From: CAVTPD01 sp963736575
GTDB lineage: Bacteria > Bacteroidota > Bacteroidia > Cytophagales > JAAEPT01
NCBI GenBank assembly: GCA_963736575.1
Contig: CAVTPD010000001.1
Location: forward strand, 186,001 to 250,000
Reading direction: 5' to 3'
Length of the DNA stretch: 64,000 nt
Below, piece after piece: positions 7,948 to 18,595 of the stretch. Made by a program: the position numbers and the translations under genes. How positions within the stretch are numbered: the stretch's first letter is position 1; each line of letters begins with the position of its first letter. Below the pieces are notes generated by a model. It ran no database searches. It worked only from the letters and a program-made list of their open reading frames with translations, and had not been told where the DNA came from.

Positions 7948-9670
7948 AGCAAAGCCGCAAAAACTATGCAGGCACCTTTGGACCCACCGTGGGCGATCAG
8001 GTGCGCCTGGCCGATACGGAGCTTTTCATCGAGGTCGAGCGCGACCTCGTCGCGGAAGGCGGAGGTTATGGAAACGAGGTGAAATTCGGTGGTGGCAAAG
8101 TGATCCGTGACGGCATGGCGCAATCGCCTCTCGCTCTTGATGCCGATTCTCTCGATCTGGTTCTTACAAATGCCCTGATTCTGGATGCCGCCCACGGCGT
8201 GATCAAAGCGGATATCGGAATCAAAGGCGGTCGGATCGTCGGCGATGGGCCATGCGGGAAATCCGCTTCTTGCAGGACGGAATCACTATGACGATCGGCG
8301 CCGCGACCGAAGTCATCGCAGCGGAAGGTTGTATCGTCACGGCAGGCGGAATCGACTCGCACATTCATTTCATCTGCCCGCAGCAGATCGAGCACGCGAT
8401 GGCCAGCGGTGTGACGACCATGCTCGGCGGAGGCACCGGTCCCGCCCATGGCACTTACGCCACGACATGTACTCCTGGAAAATGGAACATTCACCGCATG
8501 CTGGAGGCGGCGGAAGCTTTCCCGATGAACCTTGGATTTCTCGGAAAAGGAAACTGCTCCACCACGAGCCTCTGCGCGAGCAGGTCCTTGCCGGCGCGAT
8601 GGGTCTGAAGCTCCACGAGGACTGGGGCACCACTCCGGCGGCGATCGACTCCTGCCTGACTGTCGCCGACGAGCTTGATGTCCAGGTCGCGATCCATACG
8701 GACACTCTCAACGAAGCCGGCTTTCTGGAAAGTACGCTTCGATGCATTCAAAGGCCGGACAATTCACACGTATCATTCCGAAGGCGCGGGTGGCGGTCAC
8801 GCGCCCGATATCATCAAGGTCTGCGGCGAGGCGAACGTCCTCCCATCCTCTACGAACCCGACTCGCCCGTTCACAACGAACACGATCGCCGAGCATCTCG
8901 ACATGCTGATGGTCTGCCACCACCTTGATTCGCGTATCCCGGAGGATGTCGCGTTCGCGGAAAGCCGCATTCGTCCGGAAACGATTGCCGCAGAGGATTT
9001 GCTTCATGACATGGGTGCGATTTCCATGATGTCCAGCGATAGCCAGGCGATGGGCCGGGTCGGTGAGGTCATCACCCGCACCTGGCAGACCGCGCACAAG
9101 ATGAAGGTTCAGTTCGGGAAACTGGAAAGCGAGACCCACACCGCCGCCGACAATTTTCGCGCTCTCCGCTATGTTTCGAAATATACGATCTGCCCTGCGA
9201 CCACCCACGGCATCGCTCACGAAGTCGGCAGTCTGGAGGTCGGGAAACTCGCGGACATCGTCATCTGGAAGCCGGCGTTTTTCGGAGTGAAACCGGAAAC
9301 GATCATCAAGGGAGGCTTCATCGCGTGGGCGAATATGGGAGACCCGAACGCATCCATTCCCGACTCCGCAGCCTACGATTTACCGCCCACAATTCGGAGC
9401 ATTCGGCAGGTCCATTGCCACTACGTCGCTCACCTTCGTCAGTGCCGCCTCACTGGCATCGGGCGGCTTGGATTCCCTTGGTTTGCAAAAACGCCTTTCC
9501 GCCGTGAAACATTGCCGCACGGTCTCGAAGCGTGATCTGATGTTTCAATGACGCGCTGCCGGATATCACCGTCGATCCCGAGACCTACACCGTCGTCGCC
9601 GATGGTCGCGAGTTGCGCTGCGAGCCGCTTTCCGACCCTGCCGATGGCGCAGCGATATTTTCTCTTCTGA
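7944..9670 (+). CDS. ureC: urease catalytic subunit alpha UreC (multiple frameshifts)
   Basis: The nickel-containing catalytic subunit. Joined across frames it gives the normal ~570 residues, from MKQSRKNYAGTFGPTVGDQV to LPMAQRYFLF. The frame changes near 8255-8275, 8590-8610, 8740, 9365-9380 and 9535-9555, and probably near 9640. Every active-site element is present: DSHIHF (Ni-binding His pair), GLKLHED (carbamylated Lys and His), AIHTDTLNE, TYHSEGAGGGHAPDI, MVCHHLD (flap His) and SMMSSDSQAMGR (Ni-binding Asp). Retention of all ligands despite at least five shifts suggests sequence errors or very recent inactivation. It overlaps ureB by 4 bp and is followed by ureE after 2 bp. Confidence 0.9.
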
Positions 9671-9672
9671 GC

Positions 9673-10103
9673 ATGCATCTGATCGAAAGGATGGTGGCAC
9701 CGAAGTCCGAAAAGCCCCCGGAAAATAGGATCGAGCTGGCTGTTGAGAGGAGGAAGTTCTTAAAACGAAGGTGGCGTGGGACTGCCGCGGATGGGACGGA
9801 TTTCGGATTCGATCTTGAGAGTCGTCTTACCGATTGCTGCGTGATTTTTCAAGAAGGGGAACATCGATTACATCGTCAGGCAGCTTACCCGAGAAAGTTT
9901 ATGAGATTTCGTTTTCGACCCCGGCGGAAGGTGCGTTGATCGGTTGGAAGGTAGGAAATCTCCATCTTCCCGCGCAGGTGATGGACGGGTCGCTCCGAGT
10001 GCTTCATGACGATGCGATGAAGCAGCTTGCCGAACGGGAGGGATGGGATTTTTCCGAGCCTGAGGTCCTGTTTACTCCGATGAAAGCGATCGCACATACA
10101 TGA
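9673..10103 (+). CDS. ureE: urease accessory protein UreE (frameshifted)
   Basis: The nickel metallochaperone of urease assembly. It starts MHLIERMVAPKSEKPPENRI, continues RIELAVERRKFLKRRWRG and TDFGFDLESRLTDCCVIF, then shifts twice (about 9860 and 9890). It resumes with EKVYEISFSTPAEGALIGWK, the conserved GNLHLPAQV motif and LRVLHDDAMKQLAEREGW. The product (~143 aa) is the short UreE type without a long His-rich tail, which makes the separate His-rich protein at the head of the operon more interesting. The stop overlaps the ureF start (ATGA at 10100). Confidence 0.88.
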
Positions 10104-10768
10104 CCGCGGCCGATCCGTTGCTATGGCTTCTGCAGTCGAACGACACCGGCTACCCGTCAGGTGGCTATGCCCATTCCTATGGCTTGGAAGAGCTTGTTCG
10201 CGTGGGCGTCGTCAAAGATCCGGAAAGCCTTGAGCGTTTTTGACGAAGCAGGTCGTCCCGGCGCTTCTGAGATTCGAACTTCCTTTTTCAAAAAAGCGCA
10301 TGCTGCGGCAGCCTTGGAAAAGGATCCGGCTTCTTGCGGGAAATCGATTCGGAGCTGGACGCATGGCGGATCGCCCCGGAACTTCGCGATGCGAGCCGCC
10401 GGGTCGGCTCCCAAAGGCTGGCGCTGATGTGCGAACTGGATAGGTCGGAATTAGTGAGCGATTTCAGAAAAACAAATTCCCGCGCGCACCATCTGGTCGT
10501 GACGGCCATCGAACTGCGAACGGTTCCATCATGCGATGCCGCGCGGGCCTTTGCCTACCAGGCGGTTGTCGCAGGAACCTCAGCCTCGATGAAGCTCATG
10601 CGGATTGGCCAGATCGCCTGTCAGTCCATACTCCATCGCGTCCTCTCAAGCCTGGGCAGCGAAGTGAACGCATCGCTTGAGGAAAGTCCGGACGGATTTT
10701 TTAATCCGCTTTTGGAGATCGCTTCGCTAAAGCATGCTTATTCCCATGAACGACTCTTCATCTCCTGA
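10100..10768 (+). CDS. ureF: urease accessory protein UreF (frameshifted)
   Basis: UreF acts with UreD and UreG as a checkpoint protein during nickel insertion. The N-terminus reads DPLLWLLQSNDTGYPSGGYA then HSYGLEELV, the diagnostic UreF start. The frame breaks near 10245 (premature TGA) and again in 10290-10340. The C-terminal part reads LDAWRIAPELRDASRRVGSQ, AHHLVVTAIELRTVPS, AFAYQAVVAGTSASMKLMRI and HAYSHERLFIS. The product length is near normal (~222 aa). The 3' end overlaps the ureG start at 10746. Confidence 0.85.
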
Positions 10769-11379
10769 GATCAAGAAAGCGCCCCTTCCGATTGGGCGTG
10801 GGCGGGCCTGTTGGCTCTGGTAAAACCATGTGCGTCCTGCGCCTTAGCCAATGGCTCAAAGAAGAAGTCTCCCTCGCTGTGATCACCAACGACATCTACA
10901 CCCGCGAGGATGCGGAGTTTCTCCTCCGCGCAAACGTCCTTCCGGCAGACCGTGTGATCGGTGTCGAAACCGGCGGCTGCCCGCACACCGCGATCCGGGA
11001 CGATACGAGCATGAACATGGCTGCGGTCTCCGATCTTGAGGAACGCCATCCGGATTTGGAACTTATCCTCATCGAAAGCGGTGGAGACAATCTTTCGGCG
11101 ACCTTTTCCCCGGAACTGGTCGATGCGTATATCTACGTGATCGATGTGGCGGAGGGTGACAAGATCCCACGCAAAGGCGGTCCTGCCATCCGCACCAGCG
11201 ATCTACTCCTTATCAACAAGATCGAGCTGGCTCCCTACGTTGGCGCGGATCTCGATGTGATGGCGCGGGATTCCAAGACTCAACGGGGTGAAAGGCCAGT
11301 CGTGTTTGCGGATCTGAAATCCGAGAAAGGTAAGGAGGAACTGCTTGCCTGGCTGAAGCACGAATACCTCTTCGTCTGA
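10746..11379 (+). CDS. ureG: urease accessory GTPase UreG (one frameshift)
   Basis: A SIMIBI-class GTPase that powers nickel insertion into urease. The P-loop GVGGPVGSGKT is present, followed by ITNDIYTREDAEFL, GVETGGCPHTAIRDDTSMN with the CPH metal-binding motif, LILIESGGDNLSATFSPELV, VIDVAEGDKIPRKGGP and the base-specificity motif LLINKIELAPYVG. The start ATG at 10746 encodes MNDSSSPEIKKAPLPIG, and a one-base slip near 10791 then moves to the frame carrying the P-loop. A TTG at 10792 only appears as a start because of this slip. The stop shares a base with the ureD start (TGATG). Confidence 0.92.
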
Positions 11380-12218
11380 TGGCGATGATGACGGGAAACT
11401 CCCTGAGCGGGCACCTGCGGCTGCGCTGCGATTCGAGGCCTGATGGGACTCCCTTCCTCTCCGACCAAAGTTTCCAGGCTCCCATTCACCTGAGTAAGGC
11501 GCATCTGTCCGATGATGGGAAAATGCTCGTTGTCACGATCGTAAATCCAACGGCCGGATTTTTCGATGGGGATCAGATTGAAAGCGTGGTCACGGTTGGA
11601 CAAAGGTGCGTCGCTCGTTCTTAGCACCCCCAGCTCCTCCCGGCGTCTTTCGCACGCGATCGGGGAAAGAAGCGGCGTGCGGACAGAAATTTTTCATTGC
11701 GGCGGGCGGCTTCCTCGAGTGGATTCCAGAGGCATTTATTCCGCACGAGGGTGCCAGGTATGTGCAGAGGACAGAGGTGGATTTGGAACCCGGGGCCGGA
11801 CTTCTATTCATCGACTGGATTTCACCCGGACGGGTGGCAAGGGGAGAGATTTTCCAATACGAAAATCTCCGCTGGGAGTTTGACTTGAGGATGGGTGATA
11901 AACTTCTCGCGCGTGAACGTTACGATATGTCAGGTGATGGACTAGAGGGAGTCACCGCTATGTTTGAAGCGGGGCACTATGTGTCCGATCTATCTCTCTG
12001 GAGCGATGCTCGATAACTTCCCGTCTTCCGAAGTGGATGCTCTTGGAAACGAAGATGTATACCTTGGCCACGGCCTTCTCGAAGGGAGTGAAGCCATGGT
12101 CATTCGAGCTATATGTAAAGATAGCCTCGCCGCGCGTAGATTCATTGAGAAGATTCGCCTCATTATCTATGAGGCTGCCGAGATGGGTGTCCCGCGTATA
12201 GGGCGGATATTCATGTGA
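11379..12218 (+). CDS. ureD: urease accessory protein UreD/UreH (frameshifted)
   Basis: The scaffold protein that binds apo-urease and channels nickel from UreG/UreF. The conserved blocks appear in three frames: SGHLRLRCDSRPDGTPFL with LVVTIVNPTAGFFDGDQ, then FFIAAGGFLEWIPEAFIPHE with LFIDWISPGRVARGEIF and FDLRMGDKLLARERYDM, then GNEDVYLGHGLLEGSEAMVI. Shifts lie near 11600-11610 and 11990-12010. Total length ~280 aa fits the family. This is the last gene of the cluster; the next gene is convergent. Confidence 0.85.
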
Positions 12219-12269
12219 AGCGTCGCCCTGATTAAGGCTACTTCATCCCAAAAAGCCGCGAGGCGATTT

Positions 12270-13217
12270 TTAGAATTCGCTCCGGTAAAATTCGCTTCCA
12301 ACAGGCATGAACGTGTAAGGGGATGACGGCTGGGGCATCAGGGTGCTCCACGAAGTCAGGCTGTCGCTGACTCTTAAAATTCCGATGAATTCGACAGTGA
12401 CGCTCCCGTCAGTGTTGGCCGCTATCGAGCACTCCGGGTCTGGCTTTGGATTCAGGTCGACCTTGGTGAACCGGCTGATTTCGGCGTTAACTAGAATATC
12501 CACTTCGGATGGCATTCGGCGAACCCCATCGCTGCGCGAAGATCTCAATAGCGCGCGTTGATAGAAAGCGCCGTCCAAATGCGCTGTTGTGTCATCGATC
12601 ACCACCGTGGTGCCTGCGAAGGGGAGCGGCGATCGAATTACAATCGGGCGGGTCATTCCCTCGGTGTTGCTTCCGGCAAGCGCACGGAAGGCGTCGTTTG
12701 CCGAGGCGAGACCAAGAGCATGACCGATTTCGTGAATTGCGGTGGAAAGCAGGTCACGGTTTCCAGCGGCACCGAATCCATTTGTATATTCACGTCCCAC
12801 ATTCATTCCGCCGTCCGTATACTCATTATAGGTGGGATACTCGCTTGATTCCCATGGAGTTGGATCAAGAAACCAACCTCGATCGGAATCGAAGGCGATC
12901 GCTGCAGCGGTTTGCCGATGGGGTATGCCGCCCTCCGAGACAAGACGATGGCTAGCAGTCGTCGAACCGGAGCGGAGAAACCAACCGTAATCGATATCGA
13001 GAGTGTGTTCATCCTGAATGGCGCTCTCCCAGATCGCGGCGGCCATCCGCATGATGATTGCAAAGTCTCCTCCACCTTGGTTCGTTCGCGGAGCTTCGTC
13101 CGCAATTCCAAAAGTGCCAAGTTGCTGGCCAGGCGGAACATAGTGGAGATTGATAGTAAGAGCGGAGACCGAAGCCGATCCGATTACGAGCAACAGTATG
13201 GCTGGGATTATTTTCAT
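12270..13217 (-). CDS. exported matrixin-like zinc metalloprotease
   Basis: A 315-residue secreted protein with signal peptide MKIIPAILLLVIGSASVSAL. The zinc site STAIHEIGHALGLA (HExxHxxGL) lies about residue 165, as in matrixin/metzincin peptidases; the normal third His is replaced within HALGLAS, where Ser/Ala follow, so the third ligand is not obvious. N-terminal to it, WESAIQDEHTLDIDYGW matches the fold start. The C-terminal ~60 residues (SIAANTDGSVTVEFIGILRV then SDSLTSWSTL) look like a small domain frequent at the ends of Verrucomicrobial exported proteins. The frame opens at 13271, but the ATG at 13217 directly precedes the signal peptide. Confidence 0.75.
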   Translation of the reverse strand: MKIIPAILLLVIGSASVSALTINLHYVPPGQQLGTFGIADEAPRTNQGGGDFAIIMRMAAAIWESAIQDEHTLDIDYGWFLRSGSTTASHRLVSEGGIPHRQTAAAIAFDSDRGWFLDPTPWESSEYPTYNEYTDGGMNVGREYTNGFGAAGNRDLLSTAIHEIGHALGLASANDAFRALAGSNTEGMTRPIVIRSPLPFAGTTVVIDDTTAHLDGAFYQRALLRSSRSDGVRRMPSEVDILVNAEISRFTKVDLNPKPDPECSIAANTDGSVTVEFIGILRVSDSLTSWSTLMPQPSSPYTFMPVGSEFYRSEF

Positions 13218-13414
13218 AATACGATGTCCCGTAGATAGTTGATCTGATCGCGGCTGCATGTCACCGGACATGTTTTCCGAACTGAAAGTTCAATTCGTAA
13301 GTTGAGAGCCATCCCCGACAGAGTCGAGGCCATTTTATCAAGGTTGCCTCAGGAAGGAGGCCGTAAGCAAATGGCAGTTGATAAGCAGGGGTGAAAAGGT
13401 TCTCCTTACCTCGG

Positions 13415-13777
13415 ATGAAAATCATTCTTCTTTCAGTCGTCATTGGTCTGGTCGCAGGTTTGCTCGGAGCTCTCTGTGGCGTTGGCGGGGGCATCGTGCT
13501 CGTTCCAGCGTTCGTCACCTTTCTTGGTTTTGAGCAGAAGCAGGCGGTGGCCACATCTTTGGCCGTCATTATCGTGACGGCTGTAGCCTCGACCTTGAAC
13601 AATGCGCGGGCCGGAAATCTGATTGATTGGAAGATTGTTACGGCGGTTGGAATTGCATCGGCAGTCACCGCGTGGTTCGGCAGCGATCTGATGCGCTCCC
13701 TGTCCAATCAGGCGCTGACTAGGACCTTTGGCGTGGTTCTGGTGCTATTCGGAGCAAGGATGCTGATCAGAGGCTAG
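13415..13777 (+). CDS. half-size TauE/SafE family permease
   Basis: A 120-residue integral membrane protein (128 if a GTG at 13391 is used) with about four membrane segments. The signature LLGALCGVGGGIVLVPAFV is typical of the first TauE/SafE repeat, as is FEQKQAVATSLAVIIVTAVA. Full-length family members have two such repeats (about 250 aa), so this one must dimerise or be a half-transporter; single-repeat forms exist. The family exports sulfite, sulfonates or other organic anions. The stop is clean with no remnant of the second half, so truncation by an indel seems unlikely. Divergent from the protease gene. Confidence 0.8.
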   Translation: MKIILLSVVIGLVAGLLGALCGVGGGIVLVPAFVTFLGFEQKQAVATSLAVIIVTAVASTLNNARAGNLIDWKIVTAVGIASAVTAWFGSDLMRSLSNQALTRTFGVVLVLFGARMLIRG

Positions 13778-13822
13778 GTTAGGCACTTGCGTATCGACAA
13801 AGGAGAGTGATGTTTCGCGGCC

Positions 13823-14278
13823 ATGGTTCATACGCTATTCCAGGAACAGTTACTCCCGATAAAGCTTCAGGAAGCATGGAACTTTTTTTCCACGCCAAGA
13901 AATCTGGACGAGATCACACCTGATGAACTTGGGTTCAAAATCGTTTATCAGCCGGGGGAGAAAATGTATGAGGGGCAGATCATCGAATACAAGGTCATGG
14001 TCGCGCCGGGAATCTGGGTTCCGTGGGTCACCGAAATCAAATGCGTGGATGATGGCAGGTCGTTCATAGACGAGCAACGCTTCGGCCCCTACAAATTCTG
14101 GCACCACCTCCACACATTCGAGGAAAAGGACGGCGGCGTCCTCATGAAAGACCTCGTCCACTACGCCCTGCCACTTTACCCCTTCGGGGAAATCGCCCAC
14201 GGGATTTTTGTAAGGCCTAAGCTGGAGAGGATTTTTGAGTTCCGGAGAGAGGTTCTGGAGAAACGTTTTGGGAAGTAG
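13823..14278 (+). CDS. SRPBCC-family (cyclase/dehydrase-like) protein
   Basis: A 151-residue single-domain protein. The start VHTLFQEQLLPIKLQEAWNF followed by FFSTPRNLDEITP, the RSFIDEQRFGPYKFWHHLHT core and the terminal helix KLERIFEFRREVLEKRFG are characteristic of the START/SRPBCC ligand-binding fold, often called ligand-binding SRPBCC or cell division inhibitor-like. These proteins bind hydrophobic small molecules; the ligand is unknown. It begins 45 bp after the TauE/SafE-like gene on the same strand and may be co-transcribed. Confidence 0.8.
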   Translation: MVHTLFQEQLLPIKLQEAWNFFSTPRNLDEITPDELGFKIVYQPGEKMYEGQIIEYKVMVAPGIWVPWVTEIKCVDDGRSFIDEQRFGPYKFWHHLHTFEEKDGGVLMKDLVHYALPLYPFGEIAHGIFVRPKLERIFEFRREVLEKRFGK

Positions 14279-14361
14279 CCATTTAGCGATTTAACCGGGG
14301 TGCCGTCGCATCGCTGCCGGCGATAAGCTTGAATTCGATCGGACGGCTTCTCTATCCGGGA

Positions 14362-14664
14362 CTATTCTCCGGTATCTCTCATGGCCCCTGAGTATCTGAG
14401 AATCTGTACAATGGCCACCAGACCTAAAAGAATCCATCCGAAAACACGGATGTCTTTCTGCGCGGTTCTCCAAGGAAGCGAGCCTCCCAGTTTGTCCGAA
14501 TACCAAATGAGCGCTGTGATAAGTATGATACCAGGTACAAGTCGAAGCCAGAATCTGATACTTCCTTCCGTAAATCCAATCCCAAGAACAGCGACCATAA
14601 TAAGAAAAGACAGAAGCTTGTTGATCTTGTCGCCCCGGGTGACCGCATAGTCAGCTTCTTTCAT
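14362..14664 (-). CDS. small membrane protein of unknown function
   Basis: A 100-residue protein with three predicted hydrophobic segments: LLSFLIMVAVLGIGF, FWLRLVPGIILITALIWY and VFGWILLGLVAIVQIL. No catalytic motif or known family recognised. It lies 38 bp downstream of proA on the same strand and could be the tail of the proB-proA unit. Confidence 0.6.
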   Translation of the reverse strand: MKEADYAVTRGDKINKLLSFLIMVAVLGIGFTEGSIRFWLRLVPGIILITALIWYSDKLGGSLPWRTAQKDIRVFGWILLGLVAIVQILRYSGAMRDTGE

Positions 14665-14702
14665 TTCTCTAAGACCATTGTTGAGTTGGTGAGCCGGAAA
14701 GA

Positions 14703-15968
14703 TCAGGCCTTGGTCTGGCCTTTTCCGCGGACGCGGTACTGGTAGCTGGTGAGCTCGCGGAGACCCATCGGGCCGCGGGCGTGGAGCTTGTCGGTGGAGA
14801 TGCCGATCTCGGCGCCGAAGCCGAATTCGCCGCCGTCGGCGAAGCGGGTGGAGACGTTGTGCATGACGCAGGCGGAATCGACGGCGTGGAGGAATTTTTC
14901 CGCCTCGGCATCGTCGGTGGTGACGATGCAGTCGGTGTGGTGGGAGCCGTAGGTGTTGATGTGGGAGATGGCGGCTTCCATGTCAGGGACGATTTTGATG
15001 GAGAGGATTTTCTCGAGATACTCGGTGGACCAGTCTTCCTCGGTGGCGGGGATGAGATCGGGGAGGATGGCGAGGCTTTCGGCGCAGCCGCGCAGCTCGA
15101 CTTCTTTGGCGCGGAGGGCGGCGGCGACTTTGGGGAGAAATTCCGCGGCGATGGATTCCTGGATGAGGAGGGTTTCGAGGGCGTTGCAGACGCCGGGCTT
15201 CTGGGTTTTGGAATCGACGGTGAGTTTCGACGGCCATTTCCAGGTCGGCTTTTTCGGAGACGTAGATGTGGCAGATGCCGTCGTAGTGCTTGATGACGGG
15301 CATGCGGGCGAGGGAGACGACGGTCTCGATGAGGCCTTTCCCGCCGCGCGGGATGATGAGGTCGAGCCATTGGTCCATGCCTGCCATGGCGGCGACGGAT
15401 TTCGCGGTCGGTGAAGGGGATGAGCTGGATGGCGTGCTCGGGAAGGCCGGCTTTTTTCCCGCCGGCATCGAGGGCGGCGGCGATGGCGCGGTTCGAGTGG
15501 ATGGCCTCGGAGCCGCCGCGCAGAATGGTGGCGTTGCCGGTTTTAAAACAAAGGGCGGCGGCGTCGGCGGTGACGTTGGGGCGGCTTTCGTAGATGATGC
15601 CGATGGTGCCGATGGGGACGCGGACTTGCTCGATGCGGATGCCGTTGGGGCGGTCCCAGTCATCGAGGACCTGGCCGACCGGATCGGGAAGGGTGGCGAC
15701 GTGTTCCAGGGCGGCGGCGATGGCTTCGAGTCGCGCCTCGTCGAGCCGCAGGCGGTCGAGCATGGCGGTGGAGAGGCCTTTTGCTTCGCCGGCGAGGATG
15801 TCCTTGTAGTTTTCGGAGATGATTTCCGCGGAGGCGTCGCGGAGACCCTTGCGCCATGGCGACGAGAATGGCGTTCTTCTTTTCCGTGGTGAGCTGGGAC
15901 AGGCGATGGGCGGCGGCACGTGCCTGGCTGCCCATTTCGTGGATCTGTTCGGTGATGGAATCGGACAT
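14703..15968 (-). CDS. proA: gamma-glutamyl phosphate reductase ProA (frameshifted)
   Basis: The second step of proline synthesis: NADPH-dependent reduction of gamma-glutamyl phosphate to glutamate semialdehyde. It starts MSDSITEQIHEMGSQARAAA, and the frame shifts near 15850. It continues SAEIISENYKDILAGEAKGL, VLDDWDRPNGIRIEQVRVPI and GTIGIIYESRPNVTADAAAL, shifts near 15400 (GMDQWLDLIIPRGGKGLIE) and again near 15200-15230, and ends with HNVSTRFADGGEFGFGAEIG and ELTSYQYRVRGKGQTKA. Joined length (~420 aa) is normal. proB lies just upstream with a 6-bp gap. The catalytic Cys region around 15180 (KTQKPGVCNALETLL, reverse strand) is readable in the joined frame. Confidence 0.9.
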
Positions 15969-15974
15969 GCGGAT

Positions 15975-16745
15975 TCAGGATCTTCGGGATGAATTTTGTG
16001 GAGATGCCTTTGCCTTCCACGATGTCAACGAGACGGCGGGGAAAGCGACCGTTGGCGATGTGGGTTTCTATGCCCTCGCTCGACTGCGAATTTCACCGCT
16101 TGCCAGCTTCGAGGCCATGCCGCCCATGGAAAATTTTCCCTTGTCGTCGCGGACATGCTGGAAGACCTCGATCGATATCGCCGACTTCAGGGATCAATCT
16201 CGTTGGTTTCCGGATCGAGAAGGCCATCGACGCTGGTGAGTAGGATCACGCGTTTCGCTTTGATAAGCTTTGCGACACGGACGCAAAGCATGTCGTTATC
16301 GCCGAAGTTCAGTTCGCGGATCGCGACGGTGTCGTTTTCGTTGATGATGGGAATGATACGCGGTTCATCGAGCAGGCGGGTGATGGTGTTGGTGATGTAG
16401 CCGGCGCGCTTGGGAGTATTGATGTCGCCGGCGGTGAGAAGGATCTGTGCGACGGAGATGTCGAAATTGCCGAAGAGAGAGGTGTAGGTGCGCATCAGCC
16501 TGGCCTGTCCGACGGCAGCGCATGCCTGGCGGGTGACGATATCCGCTGGGATATTCCGTCAGACCCATGGCGGAAACGCCGGAACCGACAGCTCCTGAGG
16601 AAACGAACAGGCAGCGGTGGCCGGCGTTCATGAGATCCGAGATGGCGGATACGAGATGGACGAGTGCGGCGCGGTCGATGGTGCCGTCCGCGGTGCGGGT
16701 GAGGACGCCGGTGCCGGCTTTGATAAGGGTGAGGTCTGAGAGCAT
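15975..16745 (-). CDS. proB: glutamate 5-kinase ProB (frameshifted, no PUA domain)
   Basis: The first step of proline synthesis: ATP-dependent phosphorylation of glutamate. It starts MLSDLTLIKAGTGVLTRTAD and continues HRCLFVSSGAVGSGVSAMGL. It shifts near 16545, continues LMRTYTSLFGNFDISVAQIL and INTPKRAGYITNTITRLL then IIPIINENDTVAIREL, and shifts again near 16185. The last part reads MGGMASKLEAVKFAVERG and GISTKFIPKIL. The end at 15975 is a TGA in the most plausible final frame. The product (~255 aa) covers only the amino-acid-kinase domain; the C-terminal PUA domain of E. coli ProB is absent, as in many bacteria. proB-proA form an operon. Confidence 0.85.
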
Positions 16746-16868
16746 TTGCGTTGCGGGGGGAGGATGGATACACGGCTGGGCGAGACTTGCCAATGCAAAG
16801 CTTGGCCGGGGAAGTTCGCCTTGCGGAAGGAGGGGGCGCTGCCTATAAGCGCGCCTCTTTCACGAAAC

Positions 16869-18546
16869 ATGAAATCCACGATCCTGCTCCTTCTCGCGAT
16901 CATTGTTTCCTTCATCGCACCAGTCTCAGCCGCTGGAGGCTCACGGCCCGGAACCCGCCTATCCCGGAGCTGTCCGATGGCAGCACCCAGTACGCGGCTT
17001 TCCCGAAGCCGAAGGAAACATACAGCCAGGCCGAGGGCGGATTGATCGAAACGCTCGAAATCCAGAGCTGCGGAGGATCCTTTCAATATCGCGGCGACCG
17101 TTATTTTCCTTCTGGCGATCTGCCACACCTTCGCCGCAGCCAGCTCGAACAAGCTGGCGCACCACTACGAGCACGTCCATGAGGAGAACTCTGAGCACGC
17201 GCGGGTCCCCGCGACAAGGAGCATCCGGACGGCGAGCCGGAGGTTTCTTTCCGGGCGACGATGTTCCATTTCCTCGGCGAGGTGGAGGCGATTTTCGGGA
17301 TCTGGGTTATCGCGCTGGCGGCAGCCGCTTCTTATTTCTATAGTTGGCATGACTTCGAGGTCTATCTGAACAAGGACAAGGTCTTCACCGAGCCACTCTT
17401 CGTGGTGGTAATCATGGCGATCGCCGCCAGCCGTCCGGTCCTGCGTTTCGCCGAGGGAGTGATGGGTCTTGTGGCTTCCTTGGGAAAAGGACACGCCGGC
17501 CGCGTGGTGGCTGAGCGTGCTCATCGTTGCGCCGATTCTTGGATCGTTCATCACCGAGCCGGCCGCGATGACGATCGCCGCCATGTTGCTTGCGAAAAAA
17601 TTCTACCGTTTGAATCCGGAGCCGCTGCTCGCCTACGGGACGATCGGGTTGCTTTTCGTGAACATTTCCGTTGGCGGCACGCTGACCCATTTCGCCGCGC
17701 CCCCGGTCCTGATGGTTGCCTCGACGTGGGATTGGGGAACCCTTTTCATGCTCGAGCATTTCGGCTGGAAAGCGGTCGTTGGCGTCATCATTTCGAGCTC
17801 GCTGTACTTCCTTTTCTTTCAGCAAGGCACTGTTCCGCATTGCCGACATGGCGGACGGAGTCGAGGACGGCCAGCTCAACCCGAAGTCCTGGCAGGAGCG
17901 CGAAACGCCGATTCCCGCCTGGGTCACCGGCACGCACCTCGGTTTCCTGGCGTGGACTGTTTATACGGCACACTACCCGGTCCTGTTCGTCGGCGGCTTC
18001 CTGTTTTTCCTCGCCTTCGTAATGGCCACCCGCCACCACCAGAACGCGGTGAATATGAAAAGCCCGATGCTTGTCGGATTCTTCCTCGCGGGACTCGTGA
18101 TCCACGGCGGCGTGCAGGGATGGTGGATCGCTCCGATCATCCAGACGCTTCCGGACCAGGCGCTCATGCTCGGCGCGACCATCCTGACCGCATTCAACGA
18201 CAATGCGGCGATCACCTACCTGGCCTCCCAGGTGGACGGGATTTCCTTCAGCGCAAAGCACGCGGTTGTTGCCGGTGCGGTGACCGGTGGCGGTCTGACG
18301 GTGATTGCGAACGCTCCGAATCCGGCCGGGCAAAGCATCCTTTCGAAATACTTCGAAGGTGGTGTTTCTCCGCTCAAACTGTTCCTCGGCGCTCTGATCC
18401 CGACCATCATCGTTTATCTCTGCTTCGTGATTCTTCCAGACGGTCCTGCTCCGGAAAATGTAATCAAGCATGGAGGAATGGAGCAACAGAGGAGGCCGAA
18501 GCACGGCCCGAAGGCACTGGGGACATTCCCGAGGCTCCGGACGTAG
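16869..18546 (+). CDS. putative Na+/H+ antiporter (PF07399-like; frameshifted)
   Basis: A polytopic membrane protein starting with a signal-like segment (MKSTILLLLAIIVSFIAPVS). Conserved blocks in three frames are: NIAATVIFLLAICHTFAAAS, MFHFLGEVEAIFGIWVIALA, PLFVVVIMAIAASRPVL, APILGSFITEPAAMTIAAML, NISVGGTLTHFAAPPVLMVA, LGATILTAFNDNAAITYLAS and HAVVAGAVTGGGLTVIANAP then NPAGQSIL. Shifts lie near 16930-17050, 17200, 17480 and 17825. The DNAAITYLAS and VGGTLTHFAAPPV blocks match the putative Na+/H+ antiporter family of ~480 aa. It likely exchanges Na+ for protons at the inner membrane. proB lies divergently upstream. Confidence 0.75.
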
Positions 18547-18595
18547 ATTGAACGTTTGACAATGCTCCACAGCCAGACTTCGGCAAAAGATCCTT

